Under the pieces are notes generated by a model. That model ran no database searches and was not told the origin of the DNA. It was given only the letters and a program-made list of their open reading frames with translations. The position numbers and the translations under genes are program-made. DNA of 43,018 bases from an uncultured Erysipelotrichaceae bacterium (GTDB taxonomy: Bacteria > Bacillota_I > Bacilli_A > RFN20 > CAG-826), in contig OMVV01000017.1 in assembly GCA_900314585.1 (NCBI GenBank), positions 1 to 43,018 on the forward strand, given 5' to 3'. This document shows, piece after piece, positions 1 to 8,704 of the stretch. Every line of letters starts with the position of its first letter. Positions within the stretch are counted from its first letter, which is position 1.

Positions 1-711
1 GTCAATAGGTGTACCCTTTCGGCTCATTGAAATAGATATACCTTTAGAAGCACAGATGGCTTTGTATTCATTGGATGTGTATTGGAAACCCTGGTCACTA
101 TGTAGGATTAATCCATATACATCCTTTTCTATTTCTAAAGCTTTGTTTAAGGTATCAATAACCAATGGGATGTTGTTAAATTTTGATATTTGATATGCTA
201 CGACATGACGATCGTATAAATCGATTATTGTCGACAAATACGCTCTTTTGTTTCCAAATATTAGATAAGTTATATCTGTACACCATATCTGATTAAAACC
301 TTTGGTTTTGAACTGTCTTTTAACTAGATTTGGCTGAACATTTTCTTCTAGGCGTTTCGCTAAAGTATTTGGTCGCAATCTTCTTATGTATTCAGGCTTG
401 AGATTATATTTTTTCATAATCCTTGCCACCTTCTTGTGATTAAAAATTACACCATATTTAATCTTGAGGCCTTCTAACACCCTACGATAACCATATGTGC
501 CTTTGCTTTTATCAAAGATATCTTTAATAAGCAGGTAATCATAATAATCAGGATCTTCTTTGTTACGATATTTGTAATAAGTTCTACGAGATATCGCTAA
601 AGCCGCACATAGATTGGATAATTTGTATTCGTTTATATGAATCGAAATGAACGTTACTTTTTCCCTCGTCGTGCTTGTAAGAAGGCCTGGTATTTTTTTA
701 GAATTGACAAA
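1..711 (-). CDS. IS3-family transposase OrfB (DDE integrase domain), partial
   Basis: The frame is open on the minus strand from 711 to the window edge, with no stop codon. It encodes an rve-type DDE integrase: IWCTDITYL with the first Asp near 270, YLSTIIDLYDRHVVAY near 200-240, HSDQG with the second Asp near 95, and SMSRKG at the edge. The last catalytic Glu would come just after SMSRKG and is not in the window. There is no good independent start. The frame is reached from orfA by a -1 slip, so the active transposase is probably an OrfAB fusion. Family and role are clear; activity cannot be judged. Confidence 0.85.
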
Positions 712-875
712 TTATCGCCTTTCTTTAATTTATTAATCCAGTTTCTAATAGTACCTGGAGAAATAGAATATTTATGTCCTAAAGATTCAGCTCCATTTCC
801 ATCAAAATACTCTTTGAGTATCTGCTCCTTAAATTCAGAAGAATACTTCTTAAATTTTTGACCTTTGCTCGCCAT
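654..875 (-). CDS. IS3-family transposase OrfA (HTH protein)
   Basis: A 73-residue protein with a helix-turn-helix at about residues 25-50 (YSISPGTIRNWINKLKK), the usual DNA-binding part of IS3 transposases. An AGGAGG sequence precedes the ATG at good distance. The run of seven A's on the minus strand (693-699) reads CTA AAA AAA in the orfA frame, a standard A AAA AAA slippery heptamer. The orfB frame is exactly -1 relative to orfA, so slippage here would give the fusion transposase. OrfA is somewhat shorter than the usual ~90-100 residues. Confidence 0.85.
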   Translation of the reverse strand: MASKGQKFKKYSSEFKEQILKEYFDGNGAESLGHKYSISPGTIRNWINKLKKGDNLSILKKYQAFLQARRGKK

Positions 876-974
876 AATAAAAGCCTCCTAACGTATAGTT
901 TACGCTAAGAGGACTTTTTATTTCTTGTGAACTAAATGGGGTTCAGTTCATAAACCGATTTTTCTTTTATGATA

Positions 975-1004
975 TTGCTAAGCAAGTTATCTATCGTTTA
1001 GAAT
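975..1004 (+). promoter_or_regulatory. Possible promoter of the lipoprotein gene at 1024
   Basis: TTGCTA (975-980) and TAGAAT (999-1004) are spaced 18 bp apart, ahead of a GAGGATATAAAT ribosome-binding region and the ATG at 1024. It lies just outside the IS end at 950. Confidence 0.4.
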
Positions 1005-1023
1005 AAATTTTGAGGATATAAAT

Positions 1024-2204
1024 ATGAGAAAACTTCTTTTGTCGTTTTTACCTATTCTTTTACTTACTTCATGTTCTTCATCAAGACATGTTACTTTAGT
1101 CCATCTTGATGGTCATGAAGAAGCATTTGAATATCAGGGCGATTCTTTTGTTGTCCCTGTTCCAACAGTTGCAGGATATTACTATATGGGTGGCTTTAAA
1201 GAAAACAACATGAACTCCACTCAATATATTGATATCACTGGACAAAGTGTGAACTTTAAACAGATCGATGATTATCCAGAAAAGATTTATCATGTTTATC
1301 ATCAAAAGTTAGAAAACTATGTTTTCGAAACAAGCTATAATGACATCACACTTTCTTCTAGCGGCTCTAAGAGCGCATCATTCAGCTTTGATGATACTTT
1401 AGCGCATTACCTGGCTTTAGATGGCTATAAAGCCTATGTAAGACTTCAATTTGTTCATTATGAAAAAGAAGAAGGTGTTATTGGTATTAATACCTTCGAT
1501 TGGTCAACATATGAAGTTAGCTATGGAGACGCTAAGTTAGATAGTGGTGCATTAAGAGCAAATGGCTCCGCTCAAGACTTTGACTATATTTATGATATAG
1601 GTCAACTTATGGATGGGGCCCAATTTAGATTTGTTGTCACTCGCCCAAGCAATTGTGTATCAACTGCTTCAGCGACCTATAAACATTTTAAGGCAACATT
1701 TTATGTTGGCGACGATCAATTCCTCGCCTCACATAAATACGATAATTTAAATATAAAAGAAAATTCCACTTCCTATTCTTGCTTTGTTGACAATGGCTCA
1801 CTTACCCTTAATAGCACCTATTCAAAAATCGCTAACGTTACATATAACCTTCCTTGGAATTTAAAAGATTATCTTGTTGAACATAAAAAGGAAATAGATA
1901 CTGGAAAAGTTAAAATAATTGTTAAAATTATGGTAGTAAAGGTGGTCTTTTTGGCGCCTTCTCAAATTGGTCCAATTACACAGTTGAGTTAAAATCAAGC
2001 AATGCTCTTCTTGCTGAAGGTAGTGGCCATCTTGAATCAAATTCAGCATTCAAAGACAGCGCTAATGAAATTAGCATTGCTGATAATTATAGTGAATTAA
2101 ATAACATTAACTTTGCCTTTACATATGGCTCTCCAGGTGGAAGTCCAAATGCTTCAGGGATGTTTTATTACGTCCATTACATTAAATTAGTCTTTAGCAT
2201 CTAA
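1024..2204 (+). pseudogene. Lipoprotein of unknown function, split by a one-base frameshift
   Basis: The first frame (1024-1992) starts with a lipoprotein signal peptide, with lipobox LTSC near residues 14-17, and is rich in Ser/Thr/Tyr as expected for a surface protein. Near 1924-1927 the frame changes. The continuing frame reads NYGSKGG..., keeps the same composition and ends at TAA 2202-2204. One extra A in the A4 run at 1924-1927 would restore a single ORF of about 393 residues. As written, the protein ends with an out-of-frame basic tail after about residue 301. The cause may be a real mutation, phase variation or a sequencing or assembly error. No family was recognised. A ribosome-binding site (TTGAGGA) precedes the ATG. 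Confidence 0.65.
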
Positions 2205-2223
2205 CTCATTTATTAATAAAGGG

Positions 2224-2247
2224 AATATCAATTAAGTTTGATATTTT
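2224..2247 (+). terminator. Weak intrinsic terminator candidate
   Basis: AATATCAA (2224-2231) pairs perfectly with TTGATATT (2238-2245) around a 6-nt loop and is followed by a T-rich stretch. The stem is AT-rich, so strength is doubtful, but it sits right after the lipoprotein gene. Confidence 0.45.
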
Positions 2248-2287
2248 CTTATTTTCTTAATAGAAATTGTGATTAAATATATAGGCA

Positions 2288-3436
2288 ATGGAAAAGAAGA
2301 ATAATTTAGTCTTAGATTTCCTAATCAAAACCTTAAATGGGATGGCGTATGGACTTTTTGCCACCCTTATTATCGGAACAATATTTGCGACAATTGGCGG
2401 TCTTTTCGCCTATGGCGAAGGAAATCCGTTTTGTGACTTTATGTTCCAAATCATTGGTAATGGTAAGAATGGTATTTCCTATGTCTTACAAATCTTAACT
2501 GGTGCTGGAATTGGCATCGGTATAGCCTTAGCCTTAAAGCTTGATCCACTTAAAACGGTCGTTTTAGCTGGCGCAGGCTTTTTAGCGGCGTATTTTTCTT
2601 TAACCACCAAGTTTGTTACTGCTGGAGATTTCCCACTTAGCGATTATGTTAAGATTGGTGATCCTTTAACAATCTATTTAGTTTGTATCAGTGTCGCTTT
2701 AGCGATGAAATATGTGTTAAGAAAGAAAACGCCTGTTGATATATTGCTTGTTCCATTATTTGGTGGAGCAGTTGCTTTAGTAACATCACTATTGCTTAGA
2801 TATCCCGCAATTTACGTTACATTCGCTATTCAATGGCTTGTTAATAGTGGCACCAACGCAGTTCCATTTGTAATGGGTATTGTGGTAGCGGTGCTTATGG
2901 GCATGGCTTTAACCGCACCAATTTCATCGGCGGCAATCGCTGCAATGATATTCACACTTCCTGAAGGCGTTACAATTGCGATGGCGATGGCTGATCCTTC
3001 CTATAGCGGATTATTGATTGCCTCTGGCGCGGCAGTTGTAGGCTGTTCAACCCAGATGATTGGCTTTATGATTCAATCGAGAAAAGATAACAATATTGGC
3101 ATGGTTATTTCCATTGGAATTGGCACGTCAATGTTACAATTTAAAAACATCTTAAAGAAACCAATTATTTGGCTTCCAACGATTATTGCTTCTATGATTC
3201 TTGGACCAATTTCTACGTGCGCTTTAAAGACTATTTGTATGGGCTCAAGTGCAGGTATGGGAACGGCTGGACTTGTCGGTCAAATTGGCACGATTACTTC
3301 GATGGGAATTTCATCGTGGCAGGGCTGGTTATCGATCGTCTTATTGCAGCTGATTGGACCTGCTGTTTTAGTGTTCTTCCTCGACCTCTTATTCCGTCAT
3401 TTTGGTCTTATTAAAGAAGGCGACTTAAAAGTATAA
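2288..3436 (+). CDS. PTS_EIIC-type membrane protein (PfoR/COG3641-like)
   Basis: A 382-residue polytopic membrane protein with about ten hydrophobic segments and many Gly/Ala-rich helices. Motifs such as ALTAPISSAAIAA and GCSTQMIGFMIQSRKDN fit the PTS_EIIC_2 family (COG3641), which includes PfoR, named as a putative toxin regulator. The length fits the family. No EIIA or EIIB gene is nearby, so sugar phosphotransfer is not supported and the substrate is unknown. There is no clear Shine-Dalgarno before the ATG; an AT-rich TATATA lies just upstream. It is first of three close genes (2288-4419). Confidence 0.75.
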   Translation: MEKKNNLVLDFLIKTLNGMAYGLFATLIIGTIFATIGGLFAYGEGNPFCDFMFQIIGNGKNGISYVLQILTGAGIGIGIALALKLDPLKTVVLAGAGFLAAYFSLTTKFVTAGDFPLSDYVKIGDPLTIYLVCISVALAMKYVLRKKTPVDILLVPLFGGAVALVTSLLLRYPAIYVTFAIQWLVNSGTNAVPFVMGIVVAVLMGMALTAPISSAAIAAMIFTLPEGVTIAMAMADPSYSGLLIASGAAVVGCSTQMIGFMIQSRKDNNIGMVISIGIGTSMLQFKNILKKPIIWLPTIIASMILGPISTCALKTICMGSSAGMGTAGLVGQIGTITSMGISSWQGWLSIVLLQLIGPAVLVFFLDLLFRHFGLIKEGDLKV

Positions 3437-3459
3437 ATCCTCGTAAATCTCGAATAAAT

Positions 3460-3972
3460 ATGAAAATTTCTGATAGTGAAAAACGTGAATTAGAATCTTT
3501 ATATTCCTCGTTTTTTAACAATGAAAAAATCCGTCGATTGATGGACATTCCAATGCACCGCGGATCGAACACTTTTATTCATTCATTTAAGGTCGCAAAA
3601 TTAGCGGTAAAACGTGGTCTTAGACATAAGAGCGTTGACCTTAAAAAGATCCTGGTGGCATCCGTCCTTCATGACTATTATCTTTACAATTGGAGAAGCG
3701 ATAGAAGTAAGCTAAAAGGACATGGTAAAAATCATCCTTATATCGCCGCGAAGAATGCTGCTGATGACTTTGATATTGATGAAGATATTGTTAAGATCAT
3801 CAAGTCTCATATGTGGCCAATCAATTTCAAAGAATTTCCAAATTCAAAAGAAGCTAGAATCGTCAATTTAGCGGATGACCACATCGCTTTAAAAGAAGGG
3901 CTTTGTTCCGTGTCCTTCAAAGCTAAACGACGCCAAAAATATATGGATGATATTTCTCATCTATTTTCATAA
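3460..3972 (+). CDS. HD-domain metal-dependent phosphohydrolase
   Basis: A 170-residue protein with an HD-domain pattern: a His in NTFIHSFKVAK near residue 41, the His-Asp pair in SVLHDYY at residues 71-72, then HPYIAAKNA near 92 and IIKSHMWP near 113. These residues normally bind a metal pair and hydrolyse phosphoesters, often of nucleotides. The protein is cytoplasmic, with no signal or membrane segment. It begins 23 nt after the membrane protein gene and has no clear Shine-Dalgarno, so it is probably co-transcribed. The substrate cannot be told from sequence. Confidence 0.8.
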   Translation: MKISDSEKRELESLYSSFFNNEKIRRLMDIPMHRGSNTFIHSFKVAKLAVKRGLRHKSVDLKKILVASVLHDYYLYNWRSDRSKLKGHGKNHPYIAAKNAADDFDIDEDIVKIIKSHMWPINFKEFPNSKEARIVNLADDHIALKEGLCSVSFKAKRRQKYMDDISHLFS

Positions 3973-3975
3973 AAT

Positions 3976-4419
3976 ATGGATATGAACGAAATCGAACAAC
4001 AAAAAATTAGAGAAAGACAACATCGCAAAGAAGCTTTAATACTTCAAGCGATTACTTTCGCTATTGCTTTAGCAACTGGTGGATTAATCTTTGTTATATA
4101 TTATTTTGCGATGGGCGCTCATTTTATTGATGCAGTTAATGGGATGGCACTTACCACAATTATCCTTGTTTCTGCAGGTATTTTATCCTTGCTTGCTCGA
4201 CTCGGCGCATTTGATACATTTGCCTATGGTTTCAAGCAACTTGCAACCTCAATGTTTTCGAAAAATACCAATAAATACAACAATATGGCGGATTATAAGA
4301 AGCAAAAATATGATGAACGTAAGCTTAAATCCAAGTTATATATCGCTATTTTAGTAGCGGCAGCAATATTTGCTGTTGTCTTACTTGTGCTCGAAATTCT
4401 CTATCACTCAAAATATTAA
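3976..4419 (+). CDS. Small membrane protein, DUF3899-like
   Basis: A 147-residue protein with three or more hydrophobic segments (about residues 18-40, 49-68 and 121-143). Between the second and third lies a conserved-looking stretch, GAFDTFAYGFKQL, followed by a Lys/Tyr-rich cytoplasmic loop. This pattern resembles the DUF3899 family of small Firmicutes membrane proteins; I am not certain. The ATG is only 3 nt after the stop of the HD gene and has no Shine-Dalgarno, which suggests translational coupling. Function is unknown. Confidence 0.65.
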   Translation: MDMNEIEQQKIRERQHRKEALILQAITFAIALATGGLIFVIYYFAMGAHFIDAVNGMALTTIILVSAGILSLLARLGAFDTFAYGFKQLATSMFSKNTNKYNNMADYKKQKYDERKLKSKLYIAILVAAAIFAVVLLVLEILYHSKY

Positions 4420-4437
4420 TTAATTCACCTTTTTTTA

Positions 4438-4465
4438 AAATAAAAACATTTTTATTTGTTTTTTT
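4438..4465 (+). terminator. AT-rich intrinsic terminator candidate
   Basis: AAATAAAAA (4438-4446) and TTTTTATTT (4449-4457) can pair, followed after one G by seven T's (4459-4465). The stem has no G:C pair, so this is only a candidate, but it lies at the end of the 2288-4419 gene group. Confidence 0.35.
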
Positions 4466-4531
4466 CATGCATGTATAGTATGCTTTAGCAAATAAAAGTG
4501 TGAAACACGTTTATTAGAAGGAGGTAAACAT

Positions 4532-7500
4532 ATGGTTAAATCTCATCTCTTAACTGGAATGGTTGCGATCATGGCGGCAGCTGGTCTATCAGCTTGCGCT
4601 AATCCAGCAGAGTTAAATTCCCCTCAAACTGAGAAAGATACCAGAATCATCGTTGAAGTTGATAAAGACCTCAAAGGCTTAAATGAAGAACAAATCATCG
4701 CTAGCCAAAAACAAGTCTTAAATCGTATCGCTCATCGCGCGACTTCAAACTATGATGGCTTTGGATCTTACACCGTATTAAATAACGCTTTTACTTTACG
4801 AGTCAATTCCGCAGATGTTGAGTCTATCCGTAACGTCCCAGGAGTTAAAAGTGTAACAATCGATAAACCACACGCTTATAAATCAATGAGCAGTGGTTCA
4901 ACTTACAGTGTTTCAATTAAGAAAGCTCCAGGAGTTATCGAACCAAACCGTTCAGCAGAAACAATGCTTAAACCTGCTGGTACTGAAGAAGGTGCTGGTA
5001 CAATTATCGCTATTTTGGATAACGAATTCTTCTTTAGAGCAAAGCACACTGAAACTGAAGACTGTAACTTCCATAAACTTAACTTAGATGGTGAAGGTCA
5101 TGGTTGTGATGGCTCAATGGTCTATCACGAAGTTTATTCCCCACTTGCTGATGATGTCCCGACTAAAATCACATTTGAAGACATCGTTGCAACCTTCAAA
5201 ACAACTCCTTCAAAACCAGAATCTCCATATCACCAACAATTTGCCTATCGTATCGATGGTAAAGGTGAAGGAGAAGAAGGCTCCCTTTACTTTAACAATA
5301 AAGTCCCATTCTATTATGACTATGGTGGAACTTGGTTTACCTATGGTGGTGACCCAATTCCTGACTTTGATGTCTCATCCCTAATTGACTACCATGGTAG
5401 TCACGTCTCATCACTTGCTGGTGCGAATGCGCCTACATATAAAGGTATTGCTCCAAACTGTCAGCTCGCTTGTATGAAAGTCTTCACTGACTTCAAGGCT
5501 AGCGAACTTGATAAGTCAATGGGACTTGGTGATGGTTTATATTGCTTTGATTCCAACATCCTTTGGGCTTTAGAAGATGCGATCAAACTTGGTGTTGATG
5601 GCATTAACATGTCCTTAGGTAGCGATCTTGATGACTTCGATGATCAATCGATTTGTAAGTTAACTTTATCTAAACTTGCCAATCAAGGCATCATGTCATC
5701 TATCTCTGCCGGTAATGCCGGTAAGACATCATTCAACTCCGCTGGTGCCTATGCAAACTGGACAACCGATATGGTTGAAACTGGTATTTTAGGTTCATAC
5801 GCTAACCAAGTTGATTCAACAATCATTGGTTCAGCTCAACCAAACTACACATATTACAAGCACGCGATTAAGATTGGTGATGCCAATATCGCTTACGAAG
5901 ATCAAATCACCAACCGTGAAGGTTATGATGCTGAATATACCGAAGAATTATTCTTAAAAGACATTACTACAACCGATTTTGTCTATATTCCTGGTTTTGG
6001 TATGGCTTCTGACTATGATGGCAAAGATGTCGAAGGTAAACTCGCCATCGTTAATCGTGGTTCAACTGCCTTCTCTGATAAATATGCTATCGCCGTTGAT
6101 AAGGGTGCTGTTGGTTTAATTGTTATTAACAACGACCCAACTGCCTCTGACTTTAACTTCAGATGTAGCTTTGGTGATGGTTTCTCACCATCCATTCCAT
6201 GTGCGTTAGTCTTATTTAAAGATAAGCAAGTCTTTGAAAAAGCTGAAGCTGGTACATTTAGCTTCATTAACAATGAAGAATGTGAAAACGATAAAGCATT
6301 TACCGTTTCAACCTTCTCTTCTGATGGTGCAACCTATAACTTTGACTTAAAACCAGAGATCTCTGCTCCTGGAGATATCGTTAAAGGTGCTGTTCCACCA
6401 AAAGATAAGGAACATAAAGACACTCCACTTACTTCATACGAATACTTAAGTGGTACATCAATGTCTTCACCAAACCACGCTGGTGCGCAAGCACTTATGC
6501 TTTCAAAAGTTGCTGGCCCAATTTATAAAGCAAATCCAAATCCAACTGATTCTCAATTAGAAGAGATTGATACTTATCGTCGTACAGTTGATATGCGTTT
6601 ACAATCAACCGCAAATCCAATGTATGAAACCGATGTCAATCCTGAAAGTGGTGAAAAGAACTATGCTTCTCCACGTGTTCAAGGTGCTGGTATGGTTGAC
6701 CTCACTGGTGCGCTTGAGACCAAAGTTTATCTTGAAGGTTTAGACCTTGAAGGTAATCCAATCAATAAATCCAAGATTGTCCTTAAGGATAGCGAAGATA
6801 TATCTAAGGGCGATGTCAAACTCAAATTCATCGCTCATAACGAAGGTGCTGCTACTTCTTACAAAGTTAAGTTAAGCGTTATGCGTCCAGCGATTAAAAA
6901 CGATAATCAAGTCGCAACTAAGGAATACAATTACCGTACTGAAATCTCTGATGTGCAATATTTACCAGGTATTTCATTCTATGATGAATATGCTGATATG
7001 CAAATCGATTCCTACGGAACCGCTTCATTCCGCGATGTCTTCAAGTTAACCAAAGACCTTGAATTCTATCGCAGTAGATCCGATTACGATGAAGGTAACA
7101 AGACTACCATGAAAGCTGGTATGTGGTATGTTGCCTCCTCTGGAACTGATCAAAAACGTAACGTTTCTTATGAAGTTCTTCCAGGATATGATTATCAATC
7201 CACTCAAGATATTGTCTTAGCAACTGTCGAATCACAAGTCGTTAATGTTGCTGCTAATGGCGATAGCGAGATCCTCATCGATACATATTCATTAACTGCT
7301 GAACAAAAAGCCGATATCGCTAAATATTATCCATACGGATGTGCGATCGAAGGTTTCGTTGAGTTAGAAGCTCAAGGCGATTATCCAGATCTATCAATCC
7401 CATATTTAGGATTCTATGCTGGCGAAGGTAAATCATATAAAGACGCTCCAGTAGTGGAACCATTCGACTTCGAAAAGAAGAGCAATGTCATTTATCAATC

Positions 7501-8689
7501 TGATTTAGCGAATGATATCGCTAAAAACTTAGCCGGTAAAGACAATGCTGAACTTGGTTCAACCTGGGCAATTGGTTACTCCGATAACCCACAAACAGTG
7601 GACATTTCGAAAGTCTTATCTAACGAAATCAAATTATCTTCACTTCGTGGCTTCCATAATATCGGTACTGATCCATATAGTGGTGAATATGGTTCTAATC
7701 CAAGCGATGAACTTTATGTGGGTAATCCACATAAGTCAAACATGATGATTGTTTCTCAATACGTCATGCGTTCAGTCTCCGAAAACTATTTCACCATCAA
7801 AAACAAAGCTGATGGTAAAGAAGTTTATCGCTCCGCTTTGTCTGATTCCATTTATGGAGATCAATATGGTCACAATGTCTTATATAAGAGCCATGTCGAT
7901 GCTTCTTATTTAGGTTCATACGTCTGCCATAAAGCGGTCGCGAAGATTCCATTATTTGATCCAAATACAGGTATTGCCTATCCTGATGGTGACTATGAAA
8001 TCACCTTCAACTATCAACTCGCTGGTTATAACAACGAATGGGTGAGCAAGTCTTACACCCTCCACGTTGATTCAACCGCGCCAGAGTTTGATGATGTTAT
8101 CGAAACAAAAGGCAAAGAAGAAACAGATAGCTCCACAGTTCGTTTCACATTTAAAGATCGAGCGATTTCCTATGGTGTTGTCGGTTATGAAATTAGCAAG
8201 GTCCAATATGATTCCAAAAACGGTGTCTATTACATGGATTTTGATAAACAGGCAATTTTGAGTGCAATTAAAGAATTCGGTGTCTCTTCTTCGAAGTGCA
8301 ACAGAATTTACCTCAAAGCTGTCGATAAGGCCTATGGAGAAACGGGTGTAGTCGTCCACTTCTCTAATCTAGATGATTTAAATAACTATGAAGCCTTATC
8401 TTACCGCGCTTTAGCGGCAAACCACGACTACAAGAAAGTCAAAGGCCAATATGTTGTCTTTGAAATCGATGAACGCGGAAATGAAACGATCATCGATGTC
8501 GACGCTAACGAGTTAGTGTCGAAACGTAAGGGTACAGGCGGTAATCCACTTCCTGAATCAACGAACCCGATAGTCGACTTTGTGACGAACAACCTCGCCT
8601 TATCAATTGCGATTGGTGTCGACGTAGTCCTTACCTTGCTACTTATCGTCTTCGTCCTCATCATTACCTTACGTAAAAAGCCTATTTAA
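4532..8689 (+). CDS. Giant surface subtilase (S8 peptidase, lactocepin/C5a-peptidase type)
   Basis: A 1385-residue exported serine protease. Residues 1-22 form a lipoprotein signal (lipobox LSAC), followed by an I9-like propeptide with NVPGVKSVTID near 90-115. The triad is D163 (IAILDNEF), H288 (HGSHVSSLAG) and S643 (SGTSMSSPNHAG); N395 (SAGNAG) fits the oxyanion hole. A PA-like insert (GKLAIVNRGS, GAVGLIVINND) lies between His and Ser. After Ser comes a long beta-rich region as in lactocepins. A membrane helix (about 1355-1378) and LRKKPI end the protein. Lipid and helix anchors together are unusual. GGAGG precedes the ATG. The peptide-binding lipoprotein starts 16 nt downstream, so the protease probably supplies peptides for it and for Opp. 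Confidence 0.93.
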   Translation: MVKSHLLTGMVAIMAAAGLSACANPAELNSPQTEKDTRIIVEVDKDLKGLNEEQIIASQKQVLNRIAHRATSNYDGFGSYTVLNNAFTLRVNSADVESIRNVPGVKSVTIDKPHAYKSMSSGSTYSVSIKKAPGVIEPNRSAETMLKPAGTEEGAGTIIAILDNEFFFRAKHTETEDCNFHKLNLDGEGHGCDGSMVYHEVYSPLADDVPTKITFEDIVATFKTTPSKPESPYHQQFAYRIDGKGEGEEGSLYFNNKVPFYYDYGGTWFTYGGDPIPDFDVSSLIDYHGSHVSSLAGANAPTYKGIAPNCQLACMKVFTDFKASELDKSMGLGDGLYCFDSNILWALEDAIKLGVDGINMSLGSDLDDFDDQSICKLTLSKLANQGIMSSISAGNAGKTSFNSAGAYANWTTDMVETGILGSYANQVDSTIIGSAQPNYTYYKHAIKIGDANIAYEDQITNREGYDAEYTEELFLKDITTTDFVYIPGFGMASDYDGKDVEGKLAIVNRGSTAFSDKYAIAVDKGAVGLIVINNDPTASDFNFRCSFGDGFSPSIPCALVLFKDKQVFEKAEAGTFSFINNEECENDKAFTVSTFSSDGATYNFDLKPEISAPGDIVKGAVPPKDKEHKDTPLTSYEYLSGTSMSSPNHAGAQALMLSKVAGPIYKANPNPTDSQLEEIDTYRRTVDMRLQSTANPMYETDVNPESGEKNYASPRVQGAGMVDLTGALETKVYLEGLDLEGNPINKSKIVLKDSEDISKGDVKLKFIAHNEGAATSYKVKLSVMRPAIKNDNQVATKEYNYRTEISDVQYLPGISFYDEYADMQIDSYGTASFRDVFKLTKDLEFYRSRSDYDEGNKTTMKAGMWYVASSGTDQKRNVSYEVLPGYDYQSTQDIVLATVESQVVNVAANGDSEILIDTYSLTAEQKADIAKYYPYGCAIEGFVELEAQGDYPDLSIPYLGFYAGEGKSYKDAPVVEPFDFEKKSNVIYQSDLANDIAKNLAGKDNAELGSTWAIGYSDNPQTVDISKVLSNEIKLSSLRGFHNIGTDPYSGEYGSNPSDELYVGNPHKSNMMIVSQYVMRSVSENYFTIKNKADGKEVYRSALSDSIYGDQYGHNVLYKSHVDASYLGSYVCHKAVAKIPLFDPNTGIAYPDGDYEITFNYQLAGYNNEWVSKSYTLHVDSTAPEFDDVIETKGKEETDSSTVRFTFKDRAISYGVVGYEISKVQYDSKNGVYYMDFDKQAILSAIKEFGVSSSKCNRIYLKAVDKAYGETGVVVHFSNLDDLNNYEALSYRALAANHDYKKVKGQYVVFEIDERGNETIIDVDANELVSKRKGTGGNPLPESTNPIVDFVTNNLALSIAIGVDVVLTLLLIVFVLIITLRKKPI

Positions 8690-8704
8690 AAGGAGGAAAA
8701 ACAA

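Larger units (their letters stand above)
1..950 (-). mobile_element. IS3-family insertion sequence, cut off by the window start
   Basis: An orfA/orfB pair of IS3 type lies on the minus strand. The element ends at about 950, where the minus strand reads TGAACTGAACCCCATTTAG inward, a typical IS3/IS150-like terminal repeat. The other end, with the last part of orfB, lies outside the window. A similar terminal sequence starts at 42924. Target-site duplication cannot be judged because only one end is visible. Confidence 0.85.

Noticed and set aside
2288-3436. A complete sugar PTS
   Set aside because: Only an EIIC-like membrane domain is present, with no EIIA or EIIB gene or domain in the window.
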